A stretch of DNA of 64,000 nucleotides from Gemmatimonadaceae bacterium (GCA_035633115.1 DASQFN010000011.1:1-64000); one strand, 5' to 3'. Shown: positions 43,995-51,802, counted from the stretch's first letter. Program-made: numbers and translations. The notes: generated from the sequence alone by a model not told the origin.

Positions 43995-44978
43995 TCAGCG
44001 CGAGTAACGCGCGCTCGCCAGCTCCACAATCCTGTTGATCAGCGCAGGATACTCGATGCCATGCTTCTGCGCCGCGGTCGCAAACTCACTTTTCGTCTCG
44101 AGATAGCAGTTCGGATTCACCTCGATCACGTAGATCTTTCCCGACTCCGTCACGCGGAGATCGACTCGGGCATAATCCCGAAGCCGCAGTGCCTGGAACG
44201 CATCGATCGCAACCTTCTTCATCCTCTCGGCAAGCTCGTCGGGAAGGTTCGTGGGGAAAATCGATTCCGTCCCGGCGAACTCGGCGCCCTTTCCGTCGCC
44301 GTCGTCACCCCACTTGGCCGCCCAGCTGGCGATCTTCGGCAGGTCGGCGGGGAATTTCGAGAAATCAAGCTCGATGATGGGCAACGCCTCCACGCTACTG
44401 TTGCCGAGGACGCCGACGTAGAATTCCCGGCCATCTATGAACTCCTCCGCGAGAACCGGTGACTGGTACTCAGTCTGAAGCGAGCTGATCGCCTCCAGCA
44501 GCTCCTTCACATCGTTGACGATGGACTTCTGTGTTATCCCGAGCGACGCATCTTCCTGCGGTGGCTTCACGATCAACGGAAAGTTGATGTCACCTGCCCA
44601 GTCTACGTTGCCGCGAAAGACCGTGGCAAAGCGCGCCGTGAGAATCCCATGGAACGACAACACCTTCTTTGTCAGCGTCTTGTCGCCGGCGACTATCAGA
44701 CCGGCGGGACTGGACCCCGTGTACCGGAGCTTCAGAAGATTGAGCAGCGCCGCGACATTCGACTCGAGCGCGCTCTTGCCACCGAACGATTCAGCGATGT
44801 TGAAAACGAGATCGGGCGGATCGGATTTGAGTGCCGCGATCACGGGCTCGACCGAATCGTCTACGACAATGCGCCTCGTCTCATGTCCGCTAGAGCGAAG
44901 AGCTTCGTCGATCTGGTCAAGCACCGGATCAATCGGCGGCTCGAGCGCGTCCTGCGTGTGAAGAAGAGCGACCTTCAT
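43995..44978 (-). CDS. ATP-grasp ligase, D-Ala-D-Ala ligase-like
   Basis: 327 residues from ATG 44978, which overlaps the metallopeptidase stop (ATGA); the frame is open further upstream but there it would lie inside that gene. MKVALLHTQDALEPPIDPVLDQIDEALRSSGHETRRI and LVFNIAESFGGKSALESNVAALLNLLKLRYTGS match the D-Ala-D-Ala ligase N-domain. The ATP-grasp core has INFPLIVKPPQEDASLGI, LAEEFIDGREFYVGVLGN, RLRDYARVDLRVTESGKIYVIEVNPN. It should form a peptide or amide bond from a carboxylate with ATP. There is a true ddl-like resemblance, but the company of a metallopeptidase and a small peptide gene argues for peptide modification instead of cell-wall synthesis. Confidence 0.85.
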   Translation of the reverse strand: MKVALLHTQDALEPPIDPVLDQIDEALRSSGHETRRIVVDDSVEPVIAALKSDPPDLVFNIAESFGGKSALESNVAALLNLLKLRYTGSSPAGLIVAGDKTLTKKVLSFHGILTARFATVFRGNVDWAGDINFPLIVKPPQEDASLGITQKSIVNDVKELLEAISSLQTEYQSPVLAEEFIDGREFYVGVLGNSSVEALPIIELDFSKFPADLPKIASWAAKWGDDGDGKGAEFAGTESIFPTNLPDELAERMKKVAIDAFQALRLRDYARVDLRVTESGKIYVIEVNPNCYLETKSEFATAAQKHGIEYPALINRIVELASARYSR

Positions 44979-46090
44979 TCCTCGTCGGCCTCGCTGCCAT
45001 CCATCACGTTGGTGTGTCTGTAGTTCATTATTACCGCTGTCCCGAATGCCGTCAGCTCGATCAGTGTCGACGCCTCGAGCCCCCGCACACGAAGGCCGAG
45101 CGACTCGGTGCGCTCCCGCAGAAAATCTATGAACTGTTTCACGACGTAGCTGCTCTCGCCTGTCCAATACGAAATCCGGGCCACGATCTCCCTCCGATGG
45201 CCGGCGATGAATTCCGCGGCTGTCTGCGCAGACGGCGCCTCCGCATCAGAAGCAAAGATATTCCGGAGATCGCCGTCGAACACCCGGTGGTCGCTGATTG
45301 GAATTGAATCCTCGGCATCGCGGTAATGCTCTTCGACAGTGTAGCTCATCGCAGATACGGGGAGATCGTCCTCGGTCGGCTCCACCACCGCCGGCTCGTC
45401 CCCTACGTCGCGCATGACGCGATCGACATACTCGAGCTTCTTCAGGGCAGGCCACTCGGCGTAGGCATTCCGCCAGTCACTGTCGGGCGTGAGCCAGACG
45501 GCGAACGATTCGGCAAAATCCTCGTCCGGATGCTTTTGCGCGTACCAGCCGAGGATGTGACGAACGAAATCGTGTGAGAAAGGATCGGCGCGATAGCGGT
45601 CGCGATAAGGACGCGAGTATGGTCCGAACGTCTTCCGCCAGTCGGCACGGTCGTAAAGGCGATACGCGTAATTGAATGCGTGACCAGCTTCGTGACGCAT
45701 GTATCGCATCGCGTCATCGTCGGATTCGATGCCCAGAGCGAGGTCGTCTTCGATCTGCGCCAGCCTCGGATCCGCGAGGTAGAATGGAACTCCGATGAGC
45801 GGGGTTCCGTCCGGACATCCCCACTGGTCGCTCAGATATACGGGAGGCCGGAATGCGAGCCCCTTGGCGGCAAGCTCGGCGTAGAGCTGCTCCACCATTT
45901 TCTCGACCCGGGTTCCGGCAATCGTGAGACCGAAATCCGAGATCTTCTGCGCCATCAGGGTTCGGCGCTCGCCTTCCCAGTTGGCGAAAGCTTCTTCCAC
46001 AGTCGCGTCTCGCAGGAGTGAGTAGGTAGATCGGCTAAACCGAAAAATACCCGAGTCGAGCGGCGGAGTGGGCGACGCCGTGGACCCCAT
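44975..46090 (-). CDS. putative zinc metallopeptidase (Peptidase_Mx-like)
   Basis: 371 residues. The zinc site is HEAGH in DAMRYMRHEAGHAFNYAYRLYD (about 133-137), with the third ligand likely the Glu of DEDFAESFAVWLTP, the pattern of the PF15887-type putative metallopeptidases (EDxAExxA). Upstream, GLAFRPPVYLSDQWGCPDGTPLIGVPFYLAD fits the substrate-cleft region. The C-terminal 150 residues hold an acidic linker and a helical domain (YVVKQFIDFLRERTESLGL). No signal peptide, so cytoplasmic. It overlaps the ATP-grasp gene by four bases, and a 50-residue peptide gene lies just upstream. Substrate unknown; removal of a leader peptide is a reasonable guess. Confidence 0.82.
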   Translation of the reverse strand: MGSTASPTPPLDSGIFRFSRSTYSLLRDATVEEAFANWEGERRTLMAQKISDFGLTIAGTRVEKMVEQLYAELAAKGLAFRPPVYLSDQWGCPDGTPLIGVPFYLADPRLAQIEDDLALGIESDDDAMRYMRHEAGHAFNYAYRLYDRADWRKTFGPYSRPYRDRYRADPFSHDFVRHILGWYAQKHPDEDFAESFAVWLTPDSDWRNAYAEWPALKKLEYVDRVMRDVGDEPAVVEPTEDDLPVSAMSYTVEEHYRDAEDSIPISDHRVFDGDLRNIFASDAEAPSAQTAAEFIAGHRREIVARISYWTGESSYVVKQFIDFLRERTESLGLRVRGLEASTLIELTAFGTAVIMNYRHTNVMDGSEADEE

Positions 46091-46116
46091 CCGCGCCGGA
46101 ACGCCGAACGAGACGC

Positions 46117-46146
46117 AAAAAAGCCCTGCCAGCGATGACGGGGCTT
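46117..46146 (-). terminator. intrinsic terminator between peptide gene and metallopeptidase
   Basis: On the minus strand AAGCCC, a 14-base loop, GGGCTT, then TTTT. It lies 25 bases after the 50-residue peptide gene and 27 bases before the metallopeptidase start. Partial read-through would give much more peptide mRNA than enzyme mRNA, as is usual for precursor-peptide operons. Confidence 0.65.
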
Positions 46147-46170
46147 ATCCTATTCTATAGTAGAGCTGCG

Positions 46171-46323
46171 CTAGGCCGCTTTCGAAGCCGGATCGACTGT
46201 GGGCTCCGGGGCCGGGCCCCAGATGTACGCTGAGAAAACCGTCGGATATTCCGCGCGATCTCCATTCGATATGATTATGCCAAGCGGCTCGTTGAGCTCT
46301 GCCGGCTGACTCTCTTTCTTCAT
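46171..46323 (-). CDS. 50-residue peptide, candidate modified-peptide precursor
   Basis: ATG 46323 with GAGG five bases upstream. The product begins MKKESQPAELNEPLGIIISNG, continues DRAEYPTVFSAYIWGPAPE and ends PTVDPASKAA. A charged N-terminal part, an aliphatic centre and an aromatic, Gly/Pro-containing C-terminal half resemble the leader-core layout of ribosomally made, modified peptides. It is not a signal peptide and has no Cys. It follows a sigma-54-like promoter and precedes a terminator, a metallopeptidase and an ATP-grasp ligase on the same strand. The gene is convincing by its start signal and codon sense; the precursor role is inference. Confidence 0.65.
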   Translation of the reverse strand: MKKESQPAELNEPLGIIISNGDRAEYPTVFSAYIWGPAPEPTVDPASKAA

Positions 46324-46373
46324 TCCCGCCTCATTGGTTTAACGCTCAGCGAGCGCCGAGCATGAGTGGGTAA

Positions 46374-46389
46374 AGCACCCACAGTGCCA
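46374..46389 (-). promoter_or_regulatory. sigma-54-type (-24/-12) promoter candidate
   Basis: On the minus strand TGGCAC-TGTGG-GTGCT. The GG at -24 and the GC at -12 are exactly ten bases apart, and TGGCAC is a full match to the -24 consensus. Transcription would begin near 46363, giving a 40-base leader before the peptide start at 46323. Confidence 0.55.
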
Positions 46390-46530
46390 GAGTTGGGGGA
46401 AAAGTTAACTTGTTATCTTACTTGGAGTTACGAGACGTACGCCAGCGGACGGCGGCTGGATTTGTCGCGGAACAACACAAAAACATGAGACAATGTGTGT
46501 CGAAATGATACGGCCCTGTTGAGTTCCTGG
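46390..46530. other. upstream region of peptide operon
   Basis: About 140 bases between the end of the methyltransferase-like gene (46531) and the sigma-54-like site. It is AT-richer than its surroundings (around 46400-46425). This is where an NtrC-type activator would bind, but no clear palindrome was found. Confidence 0.3.
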
Positions 46531-47319
46531 CTACGCGACCGCTTTTCTGGCGAGGAATGATTTACCCGACGCGCCGTCCTCCACCACCGACACTTCCCAG
46601 CCCTTGTAGCTCTTTTTGAGCTCGGAAAGTGAGACTCCGGACTGACCGGCGATGATCGTCGCGACGAGGTGCACACCCCCGTCTTCGGTCGCGCTCTGGA
46701 GGACTCCGATCACCTGCGCCCGCTGCCTGGCAGTCAATCCGGAGAACGCTGCAGGCGTGCAGATGACGGCACTGAGCGATCGGTCCGGAGAAGGAGCCCA
46801 CGCTCTCAGTCCTTCAGCGTGGTGATCGATGCGGCCGGGCAGGCTCCCGACATCCGCATTGTTCAGAAAACTTGCCTTCATGTCCGACTGCCCGTCGATC
46901 GCGGTGACTGCGCACCCGTGCGCCGCGAGATAGAGGGCTGCACTCGCGATCTGGTCGCCGGCAACGAGGACGCGCGAGTCTGCCGGCGGATGAATCTCGC
47001 GCGCCACGGCACTATCGGGACTCAGGCCCCAGTGCTCGGGCCGCATGAACTCCTGGAGCTCTTTCTGTCGCTTGAGCTCGCGCTTCCGCCACGTGGCATA
47101 AGAAGGAAGCCGCAGCCGCTTCCGGATTATCTTGTCGACTTCGACGACGAGCAAGAGCTCGTTCATCGAGATTTGCATCCCCGACTGCAGCGACGCGACC
47201 GCCTCGTCCCCAATCTTGAGGAGAGTCGCGCGTGAGATCGATTCTTTGTAAGCCTCGATCTCGTCTTCGATGAACAGATCGTATTCGTGCTTGAGCGATC
47301 TTGGAGCTGATTGACGCAT
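46531..47319 (-). CDS. methyltransferase-fold protein of unknown function
   Basis: 262 residues. The first 110 are helical and basic (YATWRKRELKRQKELQEF). From about 115 a class I SAM-methyltransferase-like Rossmann fold follows: SRVLVAGDQIASAALYLAAHGCAVTAIDGQ (motif I, but without the usual GxGxG), then SLSAVICTPAAFSGLTARQRAQVIGVLQSATEDGGVHLVATI. The altered SAM loop suggests either a divergent enzyme or a non-catalytic relative. It is divergent from mutM, 102 bases away. Whether it belongs to the downstream peptide operon is doubtful because of the 200-base gap and the promoter-like site between. Confidence 0.65.
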   Translation of the reverse strand: MRQSAPRSLKHEYDLFIEDEIEAYKESISRATLLKIGDEAVASLQSGMQISMNELLLVVEVDKIIRKRLRLPSYATWRKRELKRQKELQEFMRPEHWGLSPDSAVAREIHPPADSRVLVAGDQIASAALYLAAHGCAVTAIDGQSDMKASFLNNADVGSLPGRIDHHAEGLRAWAPSPDRSLSAVICTPAAFSGLTARQRAQVIGVLQSATEDGGVHLVATIIAGQSGVSLSELKKSYKGWEVSVVEDGASGKSFLARKAVA

Positions 47320-47421
47320 CTAGCGGGGTCGGAGGTGACGCACACTCCGGGAGTGCGGCGAGTGAGAAGCTAGAGCATCGAAGGATTCACGCAAGTATCT
47401 TTTTTCTCCCGAGCCCAAACG

Positions 47422-48207
47422 ATGCCAGAGCTGCCTGAAGTAGAAAGAGCGATGCGCCGCCTTCGCGCTGCGATAGAAGGCAAGACAATCGCCGCGGTGC
47501 GGACACTGCATTTCGCGCTGACGCGCCAGCTTCCCGACGCGATGGCGCAGCGCCTGAAAGCGAAACGAATCTCTCGCGTCGAGCGAAGGGGCAAGCACCA
47601 GCTCATTCACCTCGACGATGGCTCGGTGCTGCACGCGCATTTCCGGATGAACGGCGACTGGATGATCAGCCGCGCTGACGGAGCTCCCGACCGGTTCACG
47701 CGCGCCATTATCGATCTGACCGACGGCACGCGAGTAGAGCTGAACGACCGGCGCGCTCTCTCGGCACTCAGCCTTCACGCGTCAGCCGACGATTCGCTGC
47801 CTTCTCTCGGGATGGAAGCGAACGACGCTTCTCTCGACGCCGAATATTTATCGAAGGCGTTGAGCTCGAGACGCGGGCCAATCAAGCCGGCACTGATGGA
47901 CCAGAAGGTGATCGCGGGCCTCGGGAACATCTACGCCGCCGAGGCGCTCTGGCGGGCGCGGATCAATCCTCGCGCGGTTGCCAGCTCTGTCTCGAAGGCT
48001 CGCCTCACACGACTTGTGGGCGCAGTCCGCGACGTCCTCGGCTCAAAAAATCGCCCGCCCGGCCGCTACACGGATAAGACCAATCGCCACCGTTTTGCAG
48101 TGTACGACCGCGAGGGTGAGCCTTGCGTTGTCTGTGAAACGTCGATCCGACGAATCATCCAGGCTGGGCGATCGACGTACTTCTGTCCGAAGTGCCAGCG
48201 TAGCTGA
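47422..48207 (+). CDS. mutM: formamidopyrimidine-DNA glycosylase
   Basis: 261 residues beginning MPELPEVE, so the catalytic P2 and E3 are in place once Met is removed. Other landmarks are RRGKHQLIHLDDG with the conserved Lys, HFRMNGDW, the H2TH region KPALMDQKVIAGLGNIYAAEALWRA, and a C-terminal zinc finger CVVCETSIRRIIQAGRSTYFCPKC. The enzyme removes 8-oxoguanine and FapyG and cuts the strand by beta-delta elimination. Nei-type relatives differ mainly in specificity loops, so the Fpg call is likely rather than certain. Stands alone. Confidence 0.94.
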   Translation: MPELPEVERAMRRLRAAIEGKTIAAVRTLHFALTRQLPDAMAQRLKAKRISRVERRGKHQLIHLDDGSVLHAHFRMNGDWMISRADGAPDRFTRAIIDLTDGTRVELNDRRALSALSLHASADDSLPSLGMEANDASLDAEYLSKALSSRRGPIKPALMDQKVIAGLGNIYAAEALWRARINPRAVASSVSKARLTRLVGAVRDVLGSKNRPPGRYTDKTNRHRFAVYDREGEPCVVCETSIRRIIQAGRSTYFCPKCQRS

Positions 48208-48223
48208 GTCGATCATTATTCCG

Positions 48224-48243
48224 TCTGTGGCAAGCGCACAGAT
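48224..48243. repeat. second copy of a 20-base hairpin repeat
   Basis: TCTGTGGCAAGCGCACAGAT is identical to 43535-43554 in the inverted-repeat element. TCTGTG and CACAGA form a six-pair stem around GCAAGCG. Here it lies between the convergent mutM and rlmI ends, where it could act as a terminator. Confidence 0.7.
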
Positions 48244-48251
48244 GCAGCAAA

Positions 48252-49418
48252 TCAATCGAGTGCCTCCAGCAGAGCACCTTTGATGTACCCAGTCTCCGGA
48301 ATCGTCAGTACTTCCGGATGATCGAGCGGCTGCCCGCGAAGCTCACGGATTGCGATTCGCCGTCCACTGTCGGCCGCGGCGGACTCCAGCATCTCCAGAA
48401 AGAGCGGCTTCGTCAGATGGAAGCTGCAGCTCGCCGTGTACAGCATTCCCCCTGACGAAAGAAGTCGCATTGCGCGGAGATTGATCTCGTTGTATCCGCG
48501 GAGCGCACCGGGAAGCGACGCCCGGGTTTTCGCGAACGCCGGCGGATCGAGGACGATCGTATCGAATCGAGTTTCGGTCTTTTCACACTCCCGCAGATAA
48601 TCGAATGCGTTCGCCTCGACAAAATCGATGTTGCCAAGTCCATTGAGGTCGGCATTCTGCCGGGCCCGCTCGAGCGCCTGCGCGGAAGAGTCGAGTGCCG
48701 TGACCGTGGCCGCATTGCGCGCCAAGTGCAGAGCGAATGATCCGTGATAGCTGAACGCATCGAGGGCACGCCCGCGTGCGTGCTCTCCCGCGATGCGCCT
48801 GTTTTCACGCTGATCCAGAAAGGCACCCGTCTTCTGCCCCGTCCATGGAGCCGCGAGATACCTCAGCTCGTACTCGTCCACCTCGATCTCACGGGGAACT
48901 TCACCGTGAAGCAGGATTGTCTCGCGCGGAAGACCTTCCTTCGCCCGAAGAGGGACGTCGTTGCGCGCCAGAAGGCCCTCGATGCGGGTGACGTCTACGA
49001 TCGCCTCGACAATCTCGCCCCGAAACGCTTCGAGCCCGGCGCTCATCAGCTGCACGACCGCCCACCTGTCGTAACGGTCGCAAACTAGTGACGGACAACC
49101 GTCCGCCTCGCCGTGCACCACGCGGTACGCATTCGTGATGGGCTCCAGGCTCACCCGCCGCGCGGCAGCTGCGGCAATACGCTCGTGCCACCAGTCGCCG
49201 TCGATGACTGCGCCGGGGTCGGAGTCCAGCAGCCGCAGGGATATCTCCGAACGTGGACTCCACAGCGCCCATCCGAGTGGCCGGTTTCGATTGTCCCGCA
49301 CAGCCACGACACCGGCATCCGAGTCCGGCCGCTCCGACACGTCGCTCCGGTAGATCCACGGGTGTCCGGCCTGCCACCGCTTGAAACCCTTCGCGGTTAC
49401 CTTTGCGGTGTCGCGCAT
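48252..49418 (-). CDS. rlmI: 23S rRNA m5C methyltransferase, RlmI family
   Basis: 388 residues. An N-terminal PUA domain (KVTAKGFKRWQAGHPWIYRSDVSERPD) and an EEHEE-like hydrophobic middle precede a class I methyltransferase: GALDAFSYHGSFALHLARNAATVTALDSSAQALERARQNADLNGL, then DTIVLDPPAFAKTR (motif IV) and MLYTASCSFHLTKPLFLEML, whose Cys is the typical m5C catalytic residue. RlmI in E. coli methylates C1962 of 23S rRNA. The TGAFLDQRENRR block is a signature of this family. Divergent from the HD-GYP gene by 62 bases. Confidence 0.92.
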   Translation of the reverse strand: MRDTAKVTAKGFKRWQAGHPWIYRSDVSERPDSDAGVVAVRDNRNRPLGWALWSPRSEISLRLLDSDPGAVIDGDWWHERIAAAAARRVSLEPITNAYRVVHGEADGCPSLVCDRYDRWAVVQLMSAGLEAFRGEIVEAIVDVTRIEGLLARNDVPLRAKEGLPRETILLHGEVPREIEVDEYELRYLAAPWTGQKTGAFLDQRENRRIAGEHARGRALDAFSYHGSFALHLARNAATVTALDSSAQALERARQNADLNGLGNIDFVEANAFDYLRECEKTETRFDTIVLDPPAFAKTRASLPGALRGYNEINLRAMRLLSSGGMLYTASCSFHLTKPLFLEMLESAAADSGRRIAIRELRGQPLDHPEVLTIPETGYIKGALLEALD

Positions 49419-49480
49419 TGTCCAATGTAACGCGCGAATCTCGTGGTTGCGGCTCCGACTCTTGCATAGGAAAAACCTCG

Positions 49481-50290
49481 ATGCCTAGAGCTGTCGCACT
49501 CGGTATAGGTCTCGCTGCCGGCGGGCTGGTGATCCGAGAGCGGCGATTCCGGATACGCGCGGAACGACTTGGCGCCGCCACGCTCGAAACCCTGCTGGCG
49601 ACAATCGACGCCAACGACGCCGTCACCGGCGCGCATGTTCGGCGCGTCGCCGATTACGCGCTGATACTAGCCGAAGCGGCCGAGCTCGATGAGCGAAAGC
49701 GGCGCAGCGTCGAGCGGGTCGCGCTCTTTCACGACATCGGCAAAATCCACGAGGCGATCAATGACATCTTTCACGACAGGAGTCGCCTGACGCCGAGTGA
49801 GTGGCGGGCGGTGATGACGCATCCACGCCGAGGCGCGGATGTACTGGAGCCGCTTCGACCATTCTATCCCGATCTGGCTGAAGGAGTCCTCTCTCACCAC
49901 GAGCGATGGGATGGGACAGGCTACCCTCGGCAGCTCAAGGGACGGCGCATCCCTATGACCGCGCGGGTCGTCGCTCTCGCCGACACGTTCGATGCAGTCA
50001 CTCACGAGCGCCGATACAGCCAAGCCCGCAGCATTGCCGAAGCGACGAAGGTGCTACTCGAGGGCCGCGGGACTCAGTTCGATCCGGATCTCGTGGACCT
50101 GTTCGTCAGCCCGCCGGTGATGGATCTGATTGGTGCCAGGATGGCGGCAAAGGAGAGGCCGGCCGGCAAGCACCACCGTCGCTCAAACAAGCTGATCAGC
50201 GATAGCGTGCCCGACCTCAAGTTTCGATGGCGGAGCGGAGCCGCCGCGCGGCCGCGGCAGGGTCGCTCGAGCCGAAAACCCCCGCGATAG
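49481..50290 (+). CDS. HD-GYP domain protein
   Basis: 269 residues from ATG 49481; the open frame continues upstream over the rlmI promoter. A single hydrophobic segment (VALGIGLAAGGLVI) may anchor it. The HD-GYP domain is complete: TGAHVRRVADYA, LFHDIGKIHE (HD pair), MTHPRRGADVL, HHERWDGTGYP and ALADTFDAVTHERRYS. HD-GYP enzymes hydrolyse cyclic-di-GMP or other cyclic dinucleotides. It lacks a receiver or sensor domain. The basic C-terminal tail (about 40 residues, Arg/Lys-rich) overlaps the convergent thiE gene by 74 bases, which is unusual. Confidence 0.9.
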   Translation: MPRAVALGIGLAAGGLVIRERRFRIRAERLGAATLETLLATIDANDAVTGAHVRRVADYALILAEAAELDERKRRSVERVALFHDIGKIHEAINDIFHDRSRLTPSEWRAVMTHPRRGADVLEPLRPFYPDLAEGVLSHHERWDGTGYPRQLKGRRIPMTARVVALADTFDAVTHERRYSQARSIAEATKVLLEGRGTQFDPDLVDLFVSPPVMDLIGARMAAKERPAGKHHRRSNKLISDSVPDLKFRWRSGAAARPRQGRSSRKPPR

Positions 50291-50831
50291 AAGCGACTCC
50301 ATACGCACCGGCGGCAATCGGGACAGCTGCATTCTCAGCCGTGACGCCGCCAATGCCCACGGCAGGGAGCCCCACCAATTGCGCGAGCCGGGAAAATCCT
50401 TCCGGTCCGAGCGGTGCTCCGGCATCGTCCTTCGAGCCCGTCGCGAAGAAGGGCCCGATCCCGACATAGTCTGCGCCTGCAGACCCAGCGACTTCGGCAT
50501 CATTGCCGACCGATGCGCCAATGATGAACTCGAGAGGCGCCATCCTTCTGATCGCGGAAGGAGGGACATCGTCCGGCCCCAGATGAACCCCTGCGGCCCC
50601 CGCTGCTATCGCCACGTCGGCGCGATCGTTGACAATCACCGGAACCCCAACGGCGCGCACGAGCTCTCGCGCAACGCCAACGAGATCCCTCGCCGGAACG
50701 TCCTTCAGGCGGAGCTGAATGCACGTTGCTCCGCCATGCGCAGCAGCGGCCGCGCGCGCGATCAATCCGCTTTTACCGTCGCGGATATGGTCGGTGATCG
50801 CGATGAGTCGTATCGTCGCGGGATCTATCAC
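50217..50831 (-). CDS. thiE: thiamine-phosphate synthase
   Basis: 204 residues. A TIM-barrel with ThiE motifs: LIAITDH, CIQLRLKDVPARDL, PVIVNDRADVAIAAGAAGVHLGPDDVPPSAIRR, IIGASVGNDAEVAGSAGADYVGIGPFFATGSKDDAG and VGIGGVTAENAAVPIAAGAYGVASIAGVF. It condenses HMP-pyrophosphate with thiazole phosphate. The start overlaps the mltG stop (ATGA). No TPP riboswitch is visible, as expected for the last gene of the rho-ruvX-mltG run. Other thi genes are absent here. Confidence 0.94.
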   Translation of the reverse strand: MIDPATIRLIAITDHIRDGKSGLIARAAAAAHGGATCIQLRLKDVPARDLVGVARELVRAVGVPVIVNDRADVAIAAGAAGVHLGPDDVPPSAIRRMAPLEFIIGASVGNDAEVAGSAGADYVGIGPFFATGSKDDAGAPLGPEGFSRLAQLVGLPAVGIGGVTAENAAVPIAAGAYGVASIAGVFGSSDPAAAARRLRSAIET

Positions 50832-51802
50832 CGGACCATGCGTCTGGCGATCTCGTGCTCGGCGAGCGTGTTTCGGAATTCGTGATGACCGTCCGAGTGG
50901 GCGACGAAATAGCGGTAGGAAACCTTCGCGGGATTGAGCGCCGCAAGGAGGCTGGCGCCGCCGGGTGACGAAATCGGGCCAGGTGGAAGTCCCGCGTGTA
51001 CGTAAGTGTTGTACGGCGACTCTACCAGGAGGTCCTTGTACAGCAGGCGAGGAGTGTGACGGCCGAGAGCGTACTGGACGGTCGGATCAGCCTGAAGAAG
51101 CATCTTCTCCCGCAGCCGGTTGTGATACACGGCAGAGATCACCGGACGCTCTTCCGCTCGCTTTGCTTCCTCTTCGATGATCGAGGCGAGTGTCACGATT
51201 TCATGCCGGTTCATCCCCAGAGTCGAGAGCTGCAGGTTCCAATCAGGTTTCCACTCGCGCTCGAATCGACGTACCATCTCGCCGACCGCCTGACGCGCGG
51301 TCGTGCCATCCGGAAAAGCGTACGTATCAGGGAACAGGTACCCCTCGAGATTCGGCGTCGGAATATCGAGCCGACGGAGCAGTACCGTGTCGCGGACTGC
51401 AGCCGTGACTGAATCCACGGGAACCTGAAGTGTACGCGCGAGGAGCGGCGCTATCTGGTTGAGGTTGAACCCTTCCGGAATCGTGATCGTGTTGACCAGT
51501 CCGTGCCCGCCGTTCAGCGCACGCAGGATCTCCGTCCATGGAGTTCCGCGCTTCAGGAGATAGGTCCCCGGCTTGATGTTGCGGTCATCACCTTTCACGC
51601 GCGCAAGTGCTTTGAAGAAAAACGGAGAACTCACGATTCCTGCTTTCTCCAGAGAATCAGTCGCCGTGGCAAAGCTTGCTCCCTTTGGAACGATCACGCG
51701 GATTGCCGGGCCGGTGGGGCTGCCGCACGCAGTGAGCAGGACCGCCGCCATGCCGAGGAGCAACTTGTTCCGCAGTGGTCTACTCCGGCAAGTCGAGCGC
51801 AT
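50828..51802 (-). CDS. mltG: endolytic peptidoglycan transglycosylase MltG, lipoprotein-like
   Basis: 324 residues. YceG/MltG domain: VIVPKGASFATATDSLEKAGIVSSPFFFKALA (LysM-like part), IKPGTYLLKRGTPWTEILRALNGG, TIPEGFNLNQIA, LEGYLFPDTYAFPDG and the catalytic region IVTLASIIEEEAKRAEERPVISAVYHNRL with the essential Glu, then QADPTVQYALG and SPYNTYVHAGLPPGPISSPG. It cuts nascent glycan strands. Unlike E. coli MltG, which has a membrane helix, the N-terminus here (LLLGMAAVLLTAC) ends in a lipobox. The start overlaps the ruvX end by 23 bases. Confidence 0.94.
   Translation of the reverse strand: MRSTCRSRPLRNKLLLGMAAVLLTACGSPTGPAIRVIVPKGASFATATDSLEKAGIVSSPFFFKALARVKGDDRNIKPGTYLLKRGTPWTEILRALNGGHGLVNTITIPEGFNLNQIAPLLARTLQVPVDSVTAAVRDTVLLRRLDIPTPNLEGYLFPDTYAFPDGTTARQAVGEMVRRFEREWKPDWNLQLSTLGMNRHEIVTLASIIEEEAKRAEERPVISAVYHNRLREKMLLQADPTVQYALGRHTPRLLYKDLLVESPYNTYVHAGLPPGPISSPGGASLLAALNPAKVSYRYFVAHSDGHHEFRNTLAEHEIARRMVR

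Noticed and set aside
43778-44038. 86-codon frame overlapping the H1-like gene
   Set aside because: Same DNA read one frame off; Glu/Ser/Arg mixture without pattern, whereas the 43794 frame gives regular Lys/Arg repeats and stops before the terminator.
46531-47319. methyltransferase-like gene as fourth member of the peptide cassette
   Set aside because: Same strand, but a 200-base gap with a promoter-like site separates it and its SAM loop is atypical; kept separate until neighbourhood data say otherwise.
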